A DNA stretch of 64,000 nt from Streptomyces xanthochromogenes (GTDB lineage Bacteria; Actinomycetota; Actinomycetes; Streptomycetales; Streptomycetaceae), in the NCBI RefSeq assembly GCF_014650455.1, contig NZ_BMUZ01000009.1, forward strand, positions 124,001 through 188,000. Reading direction: 5' to 3'. A program made the position numbers and the translations under genes. The notes beneath the pieces are model-generated. The model was given only the letters and a program-made list of their open reading frames with translations. It did no database searches and was not told the DNA's origin. Shown piece after piece: positions 8,418 through 16,370 of this stretch (its first letter is position 1; each line of letters starts with the position of its first letter).

Positions 8418-8989
8418 GACGGGTCCGCGTGGCCGACGCCGTTCTCGATGCGGGCGACGATCTCGGCTGCCTCTGCCGGGACGCCCCAAGCCGGCTCCAG
8501 CCAGCGCTTGGTGGCGCGGGCGAGGATCAGCGAGGCCATCGTCTCGGCCTCCTGCTCCTCGTCGTCGCTGTAGCGGGAACGCATCAACATGCTCTGCACC
8601 ACCGCCGGTTCGACATCCGTGAACAACTGACTCGTATCACTGTGATCGAATTCCACGGAACCCCGGTGCGCGAAGGCGATATGGGAGAGTTCATGGGCGA
8701 TGATGTGTTCTTTGTGTGACGCGGAGGCGGCCTTCTCGTAAGCGATGATGTCGAAATCGTCGAGTTTCAGCCACAGCCCGAAGAGATGTCGTTCCGGGAA
8801 GGGCATAGGAATCAGATGGATCGGCCGCCGGTTCTGTGCACTGAGATAGCCGTGCAGTTCATCAATGCCGCAGCCGTGCTCCATGCCCCAGTCCGCGAGC
8901 AGCGCCTCACAGGTTTGACGAACCTTTTTGAGACGGCGCCTGAGCCGACGGTCCTCCGGCGACGGTAACGCAGAGCCAGACACCTTCAT
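8414..8989 (-). CDS. ImmA/IrrE-family metallo-endopeptidase
   Basis: This 191-residue soluble protein carries the zinc protease motif HELSH within HIIAHELSHIAFAHRG at about residues 105-120, typical of ImmA/IrrE (COG2856) proteins. Relatives cleave repressors to switch on mobile elements or stress responses, but no XRE-type repressor gene is adjacent here. ATG at 8989 is chosen because GGCTAAGG precedes it; the longer frame upstream has no plausible start signal. It is the first gene of a coupled triad with a MAB_1171c-type membrane protein and a TPR-like protein. Confidence 0.85.
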   Translation of the reverse strand: MKVSGSALPSPEDRRLRRRLKKVRQTCEALLADWGMEHGCGIDELHGYLSAQNRRPIHLIPMPFPERHLFGLWLKLDDFDIIAYEKAASASHKEHIIAHELSHIAFAHRGSVEFDHSDTSQLFTDVEPAVVQSMLMRSRYSDDEEQEAETMASLILARATKRWLEPAWGVPAEAAEIVARIENGVGHADPS

Positions 8990-9142
8990 CCTTAGCCTTC
9001 CACGCCTTCCACGCTGGAGAAGCAGGCTGTCGCAATGCCGATTCAACTGATTCCCGGGATTCGGGCCGGTGACCCCGGGCGGACAACGCGGCCATGATGC
9101 CACACCCTCAACTCACCCACTGTTGATGTGGCTTTCACGTAC

Positions 9143-9565
9143 TCAGCCGAGAAAACTCAGCCGCACCTGACGGTTCGGATTGTCCTTGTTCGTGTCCACC
9201 AGGCACACCGACTGCCAGGTTCCGAGCGCGAGCCGGCCGTCGACGACGGGCAGCGTGGCGTGCGGCGGCACCAGCGCGGGCAGGACGTGGTCGCGACCGT
9301 GGCCGGGGCTGCCGTGCCGGTGCTGCCAGCGGTCGTCGGCGGGGAGCAGGGTGTGCAGGGCCGCGAGCAGGTCGTCGTCGCTGCCCGCGCCGGTCTCCAG
9401 GACGGCGATCCCCGCGGTGGCGTGCGGCACGAAGACGTGGAGCAGGCCCTCGCGGCCCGCGGCGCGCTGCCGCAGGAACTCCTCGCAGTCCCCGGTCAGA
9501 TCGGTGACCGTCTCGCGGGAGCCGGTCGTGAGGTTCAGGACATGAGTGGTGAAGGTGTCGGACAT
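9143..9565 (-). CDS. YjbQ-family protein (secondary thiamine-phosphate synthase type)
   Basis: This 140-residue protein matches the usual length of UPF0047/YjbQ. Recognisable patterns are VFVPHATAGIAVLETGAG, the His-rich loop WQHRHGSPGHGRDHVLPAL and the C-terminal GTWQSVCLVD(T)N. Family members have weak thiamine-phosphate synthase activity in vitro, but their cellular role is uncertain. ATG at 9565 is supported by GGGAGGC directly upstream. It is transcribed away from the sulfonate operon and shares the intergenic region with its leader ORF. Confidence 0.88.
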   Translation of the reverse strand: MSDTFTTHVLNLTTGSRETVTDLTGDCEEFLRQRAAGREGLLHVFVPHATAGIAVLETGAGSDDDLLAALHTLLPADDRWQHRHGSPGHGRDHVLPALVPPHATLPVVDGRLALGTWQSVCLVDTNKDNPNRQVRLSFLG

Positions 9566-9662
9566 GCCTCCCATCTTCCCGCCGACCCTCCGGGTACACG
9601 CGGCAGCCGCACCGATGAAGTGCCCAACGGGCAAGATCGGTCGTCCGAGGGGCGAGACGGCG

Positions 9663-9692
9663 TTGACCTCGTCCGGAACGGGTCGCTACGTT
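9663..9692 (+). promoter_or_regulatory. predicted housekeeping promoter of the ssu leader transcript
   Basis: A TTGACC -35 (9663-9668) and a TACGTT -10 (9687-9692) are separated by 18 bases. Transcription from such a promoter would be expected to begin about 7 bases downstream, on or next to the A of the leader ATG at 9699. The transcript would therefore be leaderless. Confidence 0.6.
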
Positions 9693-9698
9693 CACGCC

Positions 9699-9785
9699 AT
9701 GTTGCGTACAGCACTGCTCACCACGCGCGGTCACATCGACCTGCTGCGGGTGGCGTCCGCCGCTTGTTGTTGTCGCGGCTGCTGA
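9699..9785 (+). CDS. Cys-rich regulatory leader peptide upstream of the sulfonate operon
   Basis: ATG 9699 opens 28 codons beginning MLRTALLTTRGHIDLLRV and ending SAACCCRGC before TGA 9783-9785. Short streptomycete leader peptides with an xRxHIDLLRVAS core and a cysteine tail precede sulfur-assimilation genes. In mycobacteria, leaderless polycysteine upstream ORFs are known to couple expression of downstream sulfur genes to cysteine supply. Here three consecutive Cys codons and one terminal Cys codon would slow ribosomes when Cys-tRNA is scarce. No Shine-Dalgarno is visible and the predicted start of transcription coincides with the ATG. Downstream are ssuC, ssuB, ssuA and ssuD. Confidence 0.75.
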   Translation: MLRTALLTTRGHIDLLRVASAACCCRGC

Positions 9786-9810
9786 CGTCCTCTTCCGCCC
9801 CTGCGGCGCC

Positions 9811-9835
9811 CGACGGCCCCTTCCCCGGCCGGTCG
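9811..9835 (+). promoter_or_regulatory. hairpin in the ssu leader region, candidate attenuator
   Basis: CGACGGCC (9811-9818) can pair with GGCCGGTCG (9827-9835) with one bulged G. It begins 26 bases after the leader-peptide stop, where a stalled or released ribosome could alter folding. The rest of 9836-10040 is pyrimidine-rich followed by GC-rich sequence in which I see no further gene; a GGAGCCCCC element precedes the ssuC start. Confidence 0.4.
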
Positions 9836-10040
9836 TGGTTCTGACGTCCTTCCCAGCACCCTCGTACGCCTCCTTCTCCGCCTGAGCCCCACTGGCCGCC
9901 CGCCGACGCGTGCGGCCGGCCGGCCGCGCCCCGCACCACCGCCCCGCACGGCCCCGCTTCGGCGTGGGCCCGCGCCGTGGTGCGGCGGCCGACGCCGCCC
10001 GGGGCCCCGGGTCCCCTCTTCTTCCGACCATGGAGCCCCC

Positions 10041-10919
10041 ATGACCGTCGACCATGCCCCACCAGACATATCCGTCCCGTCCGAAAAAGCCGCGCCACCC
10101 GCCGGACCCGCCCTCGAACCGGTCCTTCCCGCCGCCTCCCGGCGCGGCCCGCTGCGCTCGGTGCCGCGCTGGCTGCGCCGCACCGTCGGACCGGTGACCC
10201 TGCTCGTGCTGTGGCAAGTCCTCAGCGCCACCGGGGTGTTGAGCCCCGACACGCTCGCCTCGCCCGGCACCGTGGCCCGCGCGGGAGCCGATCTGATCTC
10301 GGACGGCACCCTGCCGTCGGCGATGGCCATCTCGCTCCAGCGGGTCGCCGTCGGCCTGCTCATCGGCGGCGTGGCCGGAATCGCACTGGCCCTGGTGTCC
10401 GGGCTCTCCCGGCTCGGCGAGGACCTGATCGACGCAACCGTGCAGATGCTGCGCACCGTGCCGTGGGTCGGCCTCATCCCCCTGTTCATCATCTGGCTCG
10501 GCATCGGCGAGGCGCCGAAGGTCGCCCTGATCGCACTCGGCGTGGCCTTCCACCTCTACTTGAACGTGTACGCCGGCATCCGCGGCGTGGACGCCCAACT
10601 CGTCGAAGCAGGACAGGCGTTGGGGCTCGGCCGCTGGGGTCTGGTGCGCCACGTCGTCCTGCCGGGCGCGCTGCCCGGCGCGATGACGGGCCTGCGCTAC
10701 TCGCTCGCCACCGCCTGGCTGGCCCTGGTGTTCGGTGAGTCGATCAACGCGGACGCCGGCATCGGATTCCTGATGAACCAGGCCCGCGAGTTCTTCCGCA
10801 CCGATGTGATCGTCGTCTGCCTGGTGGTGTACGCCTTCCTCGGCCTGCTCGCCGACGCCGTCGTCCGCACTCTCGAAAGGCTGCTCCTGCAATGGCGACC
10901 GACCTTCACCGGCCAGTGA
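10041..10919 (+). CDS. ssuC: aliphatic sulfonate ABC transporter permease
   Basis: This 292-residue permease has a Pro/Ala-rich cytoplasmic N-terminus (about 50 residues) and then about six membrane segments. The importer-type EAA loop is visible as EAGQALGLGRWGLVRHVVLPGALPG at about 190-215. SsuC moves sulfonates across the membrane with SsuB and the binding protein SsuA. It is the first structural gene after the Cys-rich leader, and its 3' end overlaps ssuB by 28 bases. Confidence 0.9.
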   Translation: MTVDHAPPDISVPSEKAAPPAGPALEPVLPAASRRGPLRSVPRWLRRTVGPVTLLVLWQVLSATGVLSPDTLASPGTVARAGADLISDGTLPSAMAISLQRVAVGLLIGGVAGIALALVSGLSRLGEDLIDATVQMLRTVPWVGLIPLFIIWLGIGEAPKVALIALGVAFHLYLNVYAGIRGVDAQLVEAGQALGLGRWGLVRHVVLPGALPGAMTGLRYSLATAWLALVFGESINADAGIGFLMNQAREFFRTDVIVVCLVVYAFLGLLADAVVRTLERLLLQWRPTFTGQ

Positions 10920-11674
10920 CCACCGAGGCCACCGCCACCGAGGCCGTACGGGTCGCGGGCCTGACCCGCGCCTTCGACGGGCGCCCGGTCATCGACGGGC
11001 TCGATCTCACCCTGCGGGCAGGGGAGTTCACCGCGCTGCTCGGGCGCAGCGGCTGCGGCAAGTCCACCCTGCTCCGGGTGCTCGCCGGGCTCGACCGGGA
11101 GATCGAAGGCACGGTCCTCGTGCCCAAGCGGCGGGCCGTCGCCTTCCAGGCGCCCCGGCTGATGCCGTGGAAGCGGGTGTGGCGCAACGTCCTGCTCGGG
11201 CTGCCGGGCAAGCCCGAACGGGCCGTCGCGGAGAGCGCGTTGGAGGAGGTGGGGCTCGGCCATCGGTCGGGCGCCTGGCCCAAGACGCTGTCCGGCGGTG
11301 AGGCCCAGCGCGCCTCCCTCGCCCGGGCCCTGGTGCGCGAGCCCGATCTGCTGCTGCTCGACGAACCGTTCGGCGCCCTCGACGCGCTGACCCGGATCAA
11401 GGCACAGCACCTCGTCGCCGAGCTGTGGCAGCGGCGCGGCTGCGCGGTACTGCTCGTCACGCACGACGTGGACGAGGCGCTGCTGCTCGCCGACCGCGTG
11501 CTGGTCATGCGGGACGGCGCCATCGCCCACGACACGTCCGTCCCGCTGGACCGGCCCCGCTCGGTCGGCACTCCCGGCTTCGCGGCGCTGCGCTCCCGCC
11601 TCCTGGGCGAACTGGGCGTGGAGCAGCCCGCCGCCGCTCCTGCCTCTGCCTCTGCCTCTGCCTCTGCCTCCTGA
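10892..11674 (+). CDS. ssuB: aliphatic sulfonate ABC transporter ATP-binding protein
   Basis: This 260-residue importer ATPase has Walker A (LLGRSGCGKST, about 48), Q-loop (AFQAPRLMPW, a pattern typical of SsuB/TauB-type subunits), signature (LSGGEAQRASLARAL), Walker B (LLLLDEPFGALDALT) and H-loop (LLVTHDVDEAL). It overlaps ssuC by 28 bases. The extreme C-terminus is a low-complexity Ser/Ala tail encoded by a perfect hexanucleotide repeat, which is not part of the catalytic fold. Confidence 0.92.
   Translation: MATDLHRPVTTEATATEAVRVAGLTRAFDGRPVIDGLDLTLRAGEFTALLGRSGCGKSTLLRVLAGLDREIEGTVLVPKRRAVAFQAPRLMPWKRVWRNVLLGLPGKPERAVAESALEEVGLGHRSGAWPKTLSGGEAQRASLARALVREPDLLLLDEPFGALDALTRIKAQHLVAELWQRRGCAVLLVTHDVDEALLLADRVLVMRDGAIAHDTSVPLDRPRSVGTPGFAALRSRLLGELGVEQPAAAPASASASASAS
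11641..11670 (+). repeat. hexanucleotide microsatellite at the 3' end of ssuB
   Basis: Five perfect tandem copies of TGCCTC encode alternating Ala and Ser at the C-terminus of SsuB. Because the unit is six bases, copy-number changes would lengthen or shorten the tail without shifting frame. Confidence 0.95.
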
Positions 11675-11770
11675 TCGCAGCACCGGAATCCACCCGCCGA
11701 ACACCGGCGACCTCCGCACACGCCGCGCACACCGCACCCCTGCGAACACCGCGAAGGAAAGAACGTACTC

Positions 11771-12805
11771 ATGCGACGCCACACCCTGCCCGTCCTGCTG
11801 CTCCTGCCGCTCACCGTGCTCCTGGCCGCGTGCGGCGGGAACTCGGCCGCCGACTCCAAGACCGGGTCCGGCTCGGGCTCCGGCTCGGTCACGCTCAACG
11901 TCGGTGACCAGAAAGGCGGTTCGGAGGCCATCTTGAAGGCGGCCGGTGAGCTCGACCACCTCGACTACAAGATCAAGTGGTCCACCTTCACCTCCGGTCC
12001 CCCGCTGCTCGAAGCGGTCAACGCCAAGGCCGTCGACATCGGCGCGGTCGGCAACACTCCCCCGGTGTTCGCCGCGGGCGCCAACTCCAAGATCAAGGTC
12101 GTGGCGGCAAGTCACGGCTCGTCCGCGGGCGAGGCGATCCTCGTTCCCTACGACTCGCCGCTGAAGAAGCCGTCCGATCTGCGCGGCAAGTCGATCGCCG
12201 TGGCCCAGGGCAGCTCCGCCCACTACCAGTTGCTCGCCTCGCTCAAGAACGCCGGGCTCGGCATCGGCGACGTCAAGCTCAACTACCTCCAGCCGGCCGA
12301 CGCACTGGCCGCCTTCAACCGCGGCAAGGTCGACGCCTGGGCGGTGTGGGACCCCTACACCTCGCAGGTCCTCGGCTCGAAGAAGGGGCGCGTCCTGACC
12401 ACCGGCGAGGGCCAGGTCAACGGCCTCAGCTTCCAGGTCGCCGCACCCGACGCGCTGGGCGACCCGGTCAAGGCGAAGGCGATCGGGGACTACCTCCAGC
12501 GCCTCAACCGCGCCCAGGACTGGGTGTTCAAGCACCCGGAGGCCTGGGCGAAGGTCTGGGCGAAGGAGACCGGGCTGCCCTATTCGGTGGCGCTCGACTC
12601 GGTGAAGCGCAGCAACGGCACCCGGGTCCCGGTCGCCGTGGACGCCGCCGCCATCACCTCCGAGCAGCAGATCGCCGACACCTTCGCCCAACTCAAGCTG
12701 ATCCCGCGACGCTTCACGTTCAAGGACTACGTCGACACCCGCTTCAACGGCTCCCTGCCCGCCTCCACCACCGCACCCCGCTCGTACGGAAAGGCCTCCT
12801 CCTGA
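11771..12805 (+). CDS. ssuA: aliphatic sulfonate ABC transporter substrate-binding lipoprotein
   Basis: This 344-residue protein has a lipoprotein signal (MRRHTLPVLLLLPLTVLLAAC, lipobox LLAAC at about 17-21) and then an SsuA/NMT1-type periplasmic fold. Features include GDQKGGSEAILKAAGEL, TSGPPLLEAVNAKAVDIGAVG (ligand-binding region) and AVWDPY. It should capture alkanesulfonates outside the membrane for SsuC/SsuB. A GAAGGAAAG ribosome-binding site precedes the ATG. Its TGA overlaps the next ATG by one base. Confidence 0.92.
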   Translation: MRRHTLPVLLLLPLTVLLAACGGNSAADSKTGSGSGSGSVTLNVGDQKGGSEAILKAAGELDHLDYKIKWSTFTSGPPLLEAVNAKAVDIGAVGNTPPVFAAGANSKIKVVAASHGSSAGEAILVPYDSPLKKPSDLRGKSIAVAQGSSAHYQLLASLKNAGLGIGDVKLNYLQPADALAAFNRGKVDAWAVWDPYTSQVLGSKKGRVLTTGEGQVNGLSFQVAAPDALGDPVKAKAIGDYLQRLNRAQDWVFKHPEAWAKVWAKETGLPYSVALDSVKRSNGTRVPVAVDAAAITSEQQIADTFAQLKLIPRRFTFKDYVDTRFNGSLPASTTAPRSYGKASS

Positions 12806-14013
12806 TGACCGTCCATCTGCACTGGTTCCTGCCCACCGGCGGTGACGGCCGGACCCTGGTCGACCGGCACGCCTACACCGACGGCGGCATCAAGCGCTCG
12901 CGCATCACCCCGGTGACCGGGGTGCGGGCGCCCGACATCGAGTACCTGATCCAGATAGCCAAGGCAGCCGAGCAGTTGGGCTTCGAGGCGGTCCTCACGC
13001 CGACGGGCACCTGGTGCGAGGACGCCTGGCTGACGACGGTCGCGCTCGCCCAGCACACCGAGCGGCTGAAGTTCCTGGTCGCCTTCCGGCCCGGCGTCAT
13101 CTCCCCCACGCTCGCGGCCCAGATGGCGGCGACGTACCAGCGCATCACCCGCGGCCGGCTGCTGCTCAACGTGGTGACCGGCGGCGACTCGACCGAGCAG
13201 CGGCGCTTCGGCGACCACCTCGACCACGACCGGCGCTACGCACGGACCTCGGAGTTCCTGTCCGTGGTCCGCGGAGTGTGGAGCGGGCTGCCGTACGACT
13301 TCCACGGCGAGCACTACCAGGTGGAGGGCGGTCTCACCGCGCTGCCGCCGGACCCGCGGCCGGAGATCTTCTTCGGCGGCTCCTCGCCCGCCGCCGGGCC
13401 GGTGGCCGCCGATCACGCCGATGTGTATCTGACCTGGGGCGAGCCGCCCGCCCAGGTGAAGCAGAAGATCGACTGGATCCGGGGCCTCGCGGAGGAGCGC
13501 GGGCGCACGGTGCGGTTCGGCATCCGGCTGCACACCATCTCCCGGGACTCCTCGCGCGAGGCGTGGGCCACGGCCGACCGGCTGCTCGGCGACCTCGACG
13601 CGGAGACGATCGCGGCGGCCCAGCAGGCGCTCGGCAAGAGCGAGTCGGTGGGCCAGCAGCGGATGCTCGCCCTGCACAACGGCTCGCGGGACGGCCTGGA
13701 GATCTCGCCGAACCTGTGGGCGGGCGTGGGTCTGGTGCGGGGCGGGGCGGGCACGGCACTCGTCGGCAGTCACGCGGAGGTGGCCGACCGGATCGAGGAG
13801 TACCACGACCTCGGGGTCGAGCACTTCGTCCTGTCCGGCTATCCGCACCTGGAGGAGGCGTACTGGTTCGGCGAGGGCGTGACGCCGGACCTCGCCGCGC
13901 GGGGACTGCTTCCGACCGTCCCGGCCTCCCCGCTGCTGGGGGTGCCCGCGGTCAACGGGCGGCCCGCTTCCGCGCCCGGCGGCGCCCCCCTGCTCGTGGG
14001 CGGCGGCCGCTGA
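12805..14013 (+). CDS. ssuD: alkanesulfonate monooxygenase, LLM-class flavin-dependent
   Basis: This 402-residue luciferase-like monooxygenase shows SsuD patterns: WFLPTGGDGR near the N-terminus, LTPTGTWCEDAWL, FLVAFRPGVISPTLAAQMAAT and LLLNVVTGGD. SsuD uses FMNH2 and oxygen to release sulfite from alkanesulfonates, supplying sulfur for cysteine. The ATG overlaps the ssuA stop (TGATG), so translation is coupled. The C-terminal 30 residues are Ala/Pro/Gly-rich. No flavin reductase gene is seen in the operon; the downstream flavoprotein is a monooxygenase-type enzyme. Confidence 0.92.
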   Translation: MTVHLHWFLPTGGDGRTLVDRHAYTDGGIKRSRITPVTGVRAPDIEYLIQIAKAAEQLGFEAVLTPTGTWCEDAWLTTVALAQHTERLKFLVAFRPGVISPTLAAQMAATYQRITRGRLLLNVVTGGDSTEQRRFGDHLDHDRRYARTSEFLSVVRGVWSGLPYDFHGEHYQVEGGLTALPPDPRPEIFFGGSSPAAGPVAADHADVYLTWGEPPAQVKQKIDWIRGLAEERGRTVRFGIRLHTISRDSSREAWATADRLLGDLDAETIAAAQQALGKSESVGQQRMLALHNGSRDGLEISPNLWAGVGLVRGGAGTALVGSHAEVADRIEEYHDLGVEHFVLSGYPHLEEAYWFGEGVTPDLAARGLLPTVPASPLLGVPAVNGRPASAPGGAPLLVGGGR

Positions 14014-14057
14014 GCGGACCCGGGAAGATCCCCGCACCCCGCATGGTTGGTAGAACC

Positions 14058-15191
14058 GTGAACGACTTCGGGGTGCGAGACGTGGACGTGGTGGTCATAG
14101 GCGCCGGGCAGGCGGGTCTGTCCGGCGCCTACCACCTGCGGCGGGCGGGCCTGGAGCCCGGCCGCGACTTCGTGGTGCTCGACCACGCGCCACGGCCGGG
14201 CGGCGCCTGGCAGTTCCGCTGGCCCTCGCTCACCTACGGCAAGGTGCACGGGATGCACGCCCTGCCGGGGATGGAACTGACGGGCGCCGACGCCGATCGC
14301 CCGTCCGCGGAGGTCATCGGCGCGTACTTCGCCGCGTACGAGGACGCCTTCGGCCTGCGGGTGCACCGGCCCGTCGACGTGCGTGCCGTACGGGAGGGCG
14401 ATGCCGGCCGGCTGCTCGTCGAGACGTCGGAGGGCGACTACGCCACCCGCGCCCTGATCAACGCCACCGGCACCTGGGACCGGCCGTTCTGGCCGCGCTA
14501 TCCGGGTCAAGAGACCTTCCGCGGGCGGCAGTTGCACACCGTGGACTATCCGGGCCCCGGGGAGTTCACCGGGCAGCGGGTGATCGTGGTGGGCGGCGGC
14601 GCCTCGGGCACCCAGCACCTGATGGAGATCGCCGAGGTCGCGGCGGACACGACCTGGGTGACGCGCCGGCCGCCGGTCTTCCGCGAGGGCCCCTTCGACG
14701 AGGACGCCGGGCGCGAGGCCGTCGCGATGGTCGAGGAGCGGGTGCGGCTCGGGCTGCCGCCGAGGAGCGTGGTCTCGGTGACGGGACTGCCGTTGAACGA
14801 CGCGGTCCGGGCGGCGCGCGCCCGGGGCGTCCTGGACCGGCTGCCGATGTTCGACCGGATCACCGAGCGCGGGGTGGTCTGGAACGACGGGCGGAGCGTC
14901 GAGGCCGACGTCATCCTGTGGGCCACCGGGTTCCGCCCGGTCATCGATCACCTGGCCCCGCTGCGGCTGCGCGAGCCGGGCGGCGGCATCCGGATCGAGG
15001 GCACGCGGGCGGTGAAGGACGAGCGCGTCCACCTGGTCGGCTACGGCCCCTCGGCGTCGACGATCGGCGCGAACCGGGCCGGCCGGTCGGCGGTCCGGGA
15101 GATCGAGCGGCTGCTCGAACGCGGGGCGAGCCCCGAGCCGCGCCCCACGCTCAGCCCGCGCCGGCTGTCGACTTCTTCTGATTCTCGTTGA
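14058..15191 (+). CDS. flavin-containing monooxygenase / FAD-NAD(P)-binding oxidoreductase
   Basis: This protein of about 377 residues has an N-terminal FAD motif (VVVIGAGQAGLSGAYHLRRAG), a central NADPH-binding motif (RVIVVGGGASGTQHLMEIA) and a late VILWATGFRP motif, the arrangement of class B flavin monooxygenases. It follows ssuD by 44 bases and is probably part of the same sulfur operon, where it might oxidise an organosulfur substrate; the substrate cannot be read from sequence. ATG 14043 and GTG 14073 are alternative starts. The 3' end overlaps the convergent mltG-like gene by 41 bases. Confidence 0.8.
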   Translation: MNDFGVRDVDVVVIGAGQAGLSGAYHLRRAGLEPGRDFVVLDHAPRPGGAWQFRWPSLTYGKVHGMHALPGMELTGADADRPSAEVIGAYFAAYEDAFGLRVHRPVDVRAVREGDAGRLLVETSEGDYATRALINATGTWDRPFWPRYPGQETFRGRQLHTVDYPGPGEFTGQRVIVVGGGASGTQHLMEIAEVAADTTWVTRRPPVFREGPFDEDAGREAVAMVEERVRLGLPPRSVVSVTGLPLNDAVRAARARGVLDRLPMFDRITERGVVWNDGRSVEADVILWATGFRPVIDHLAPLRLREPGGGIRIEGTRAVKDERVHLVGYGPSASTIGANRAGRSAVREIERLLERGASPEPRPTLSPRRLSTSSDSR

Positions 15192-15981
15192 ACTCCCTTA
15201 CGTTCAAACGCTGTTGGGCATAGCTGTCGGTGAACCGGGTGTCTCCGGGGGCCACCGTCACGAAGTACAGCCAGTTGCCCGGGGTGGGGTTGATGGCTGC
15301 CTCGACGGCCTCCTGGCCGGGGTTGGCGATGGGGGTGGGCGGCAGGCCCTTGTGCTCGTAGGTGTTGTACGGGCTGTCGGTCCTGGTGTCGCCCGTGGTG
15401 GTGGCAAGGGTGGAGCGGTTGAGCGCGTAGTTGAGCGTCGAGTCCATCTGGAGCGGCATGCCGTGGGCCAGCCGGTTGCGGATGACCCGGGACACCTTGC
15501 CCATGTCGGCCGTGGTGTCCGCCTCGGCCTGCACGATTCCGGCGATGGTCACGATCTGATAGACCGTCAGCGCTCCGCGCCGGGCGCCCGCGGTGATCCG
15601 GTCCTGCCCGAAGCGCTTGTTGGCGGTCTCGACCATGTAGGCGAGCAGGCCGGCCGGAGTCGTGTCGTCCGTGACCGGATAGGTCGCCGGGAACAGATAG
15701 CCCTCGGGATTGCCCTTGGCCTCCGCCGGAAGCTTGAGGTCGGCGCCCGCCACGGCCTGCTTGGTGGTGCCGGGCGGCACTTCGAGGCGCTTGTCGACGG
15801 CCGCGTACACCTGGCTCGCCCGCCAGCCCTCGGGCACCAGGAGGGTGCGGGCCGGGGCGCCGGTCTCGCGCAGCACCAGGACGAGCACCACGGCGATCAC
15901 CAGGAGCAGCGCGAACAGCAGCAGAAGCAGCCGACCGCGGCGGGTCGGTCGGGGGCGTCGTCGGTAAGCGGTCTCGCTCAT
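15151..15981 (-). CDS. endolytic transglycosylase MltG-like
   Basis: This 276-residue protein has a basic N-terminus, one membrane segment (RLLLLLFALLLVIAVVLVLVL at about 17-37), a short LysM-like stretch and a YceG/MltG catalytic domain with AGIVQAEADTTADMGKVSRVI, NRLAHGMPLQMDSTLNYAL and PYNTYEHKGLPPTPIANPG. MltG cleaves nascent glycan strands to end their synthesis. At 276 residues it is shorter than the canonical streptomycete MltG, so it is likely a paralogue. It is convergent with the flavin monooxygenase and its stop lies inside that gene. Confidence 0.85.
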   Translation of the reverse strand: MSETAYRRRPRPTRRGRLLLLLFALLLVIAVVLVLVLRETGAPARTLLVPEGWRASQVYAAVDKRLEVPPGTTKQAVAGADLKLPAEAKGNPEGYLFPATYPVTDDTTPAGLLAYMVETANKRFGQDRITAGARRGALTVYQIVTIAGIVQAEADTTADMGKVSRVIRNRLAHGMPLQMDSTLNYALNRSTLATTTGDTRTDSPYNTYEHKGLPPTPIANPGQEAVEAAINPTPGNWLYFVTVAPGDTRFTDSYAQQRLNVREFNENQKKSTAGAG

Positions 15982-16241
15982 GGCGGCACGCTACCCCCAC
16001 AGATCGGACAAACAGGACATCCGACAGGCGCCGACACGCTCAGCCCCGCCCCTTGGGGAACACACGAACAGGGGATCGGGTGTTCGCCGGTACGCGTGAT
16101 CGCCACCGGATTCGTTGCTCAACTCCCTTGTGGCGACGGATGCTTGTAGGGCGCAAGCGACGGGCTGCAGACCGGAGTTGCGCGGTTCCACAGCGGCGTT
16201 GTCCCGATGCCGCATCGCCTGTACAAGGAGAAAGCACCACC

Positions 16242-16301
16242 ATGAACCTCATCACCGACCTGCTCGCCGGCGTCCTCCACTTCATCGGCTGGCTCGTCTG
16301 A
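16242..16301 (+). CDS. 19-residue hydrophobic/amphipathic peptide gene
   Basis: ATG 16242 opens MNLITDLLAGVLHFIGWLV followed by TGA. AAGGAG at 16225-16230 is an ideal ribosome-binding site with 11-base spacing. The peptide could form one short amphipathic helix with a single acid and a single His. It lies alone between the mltG-like gene and the ABC exporter gene. I do not recognise a characterised family. The strong ribosome-binding site and clean start/stop make it a better candidate than a random short frame. Confidence 0.5.
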   Translation: MNLITDLLAGVLHFIGWLV

Positions 16302-16370
16302 CGATCGTCACGCCCGGCGCCGTCGTTCCCCGTCCCACGGGAGCGGCGGCGTCGCCGTGTGTCCGAAGGC

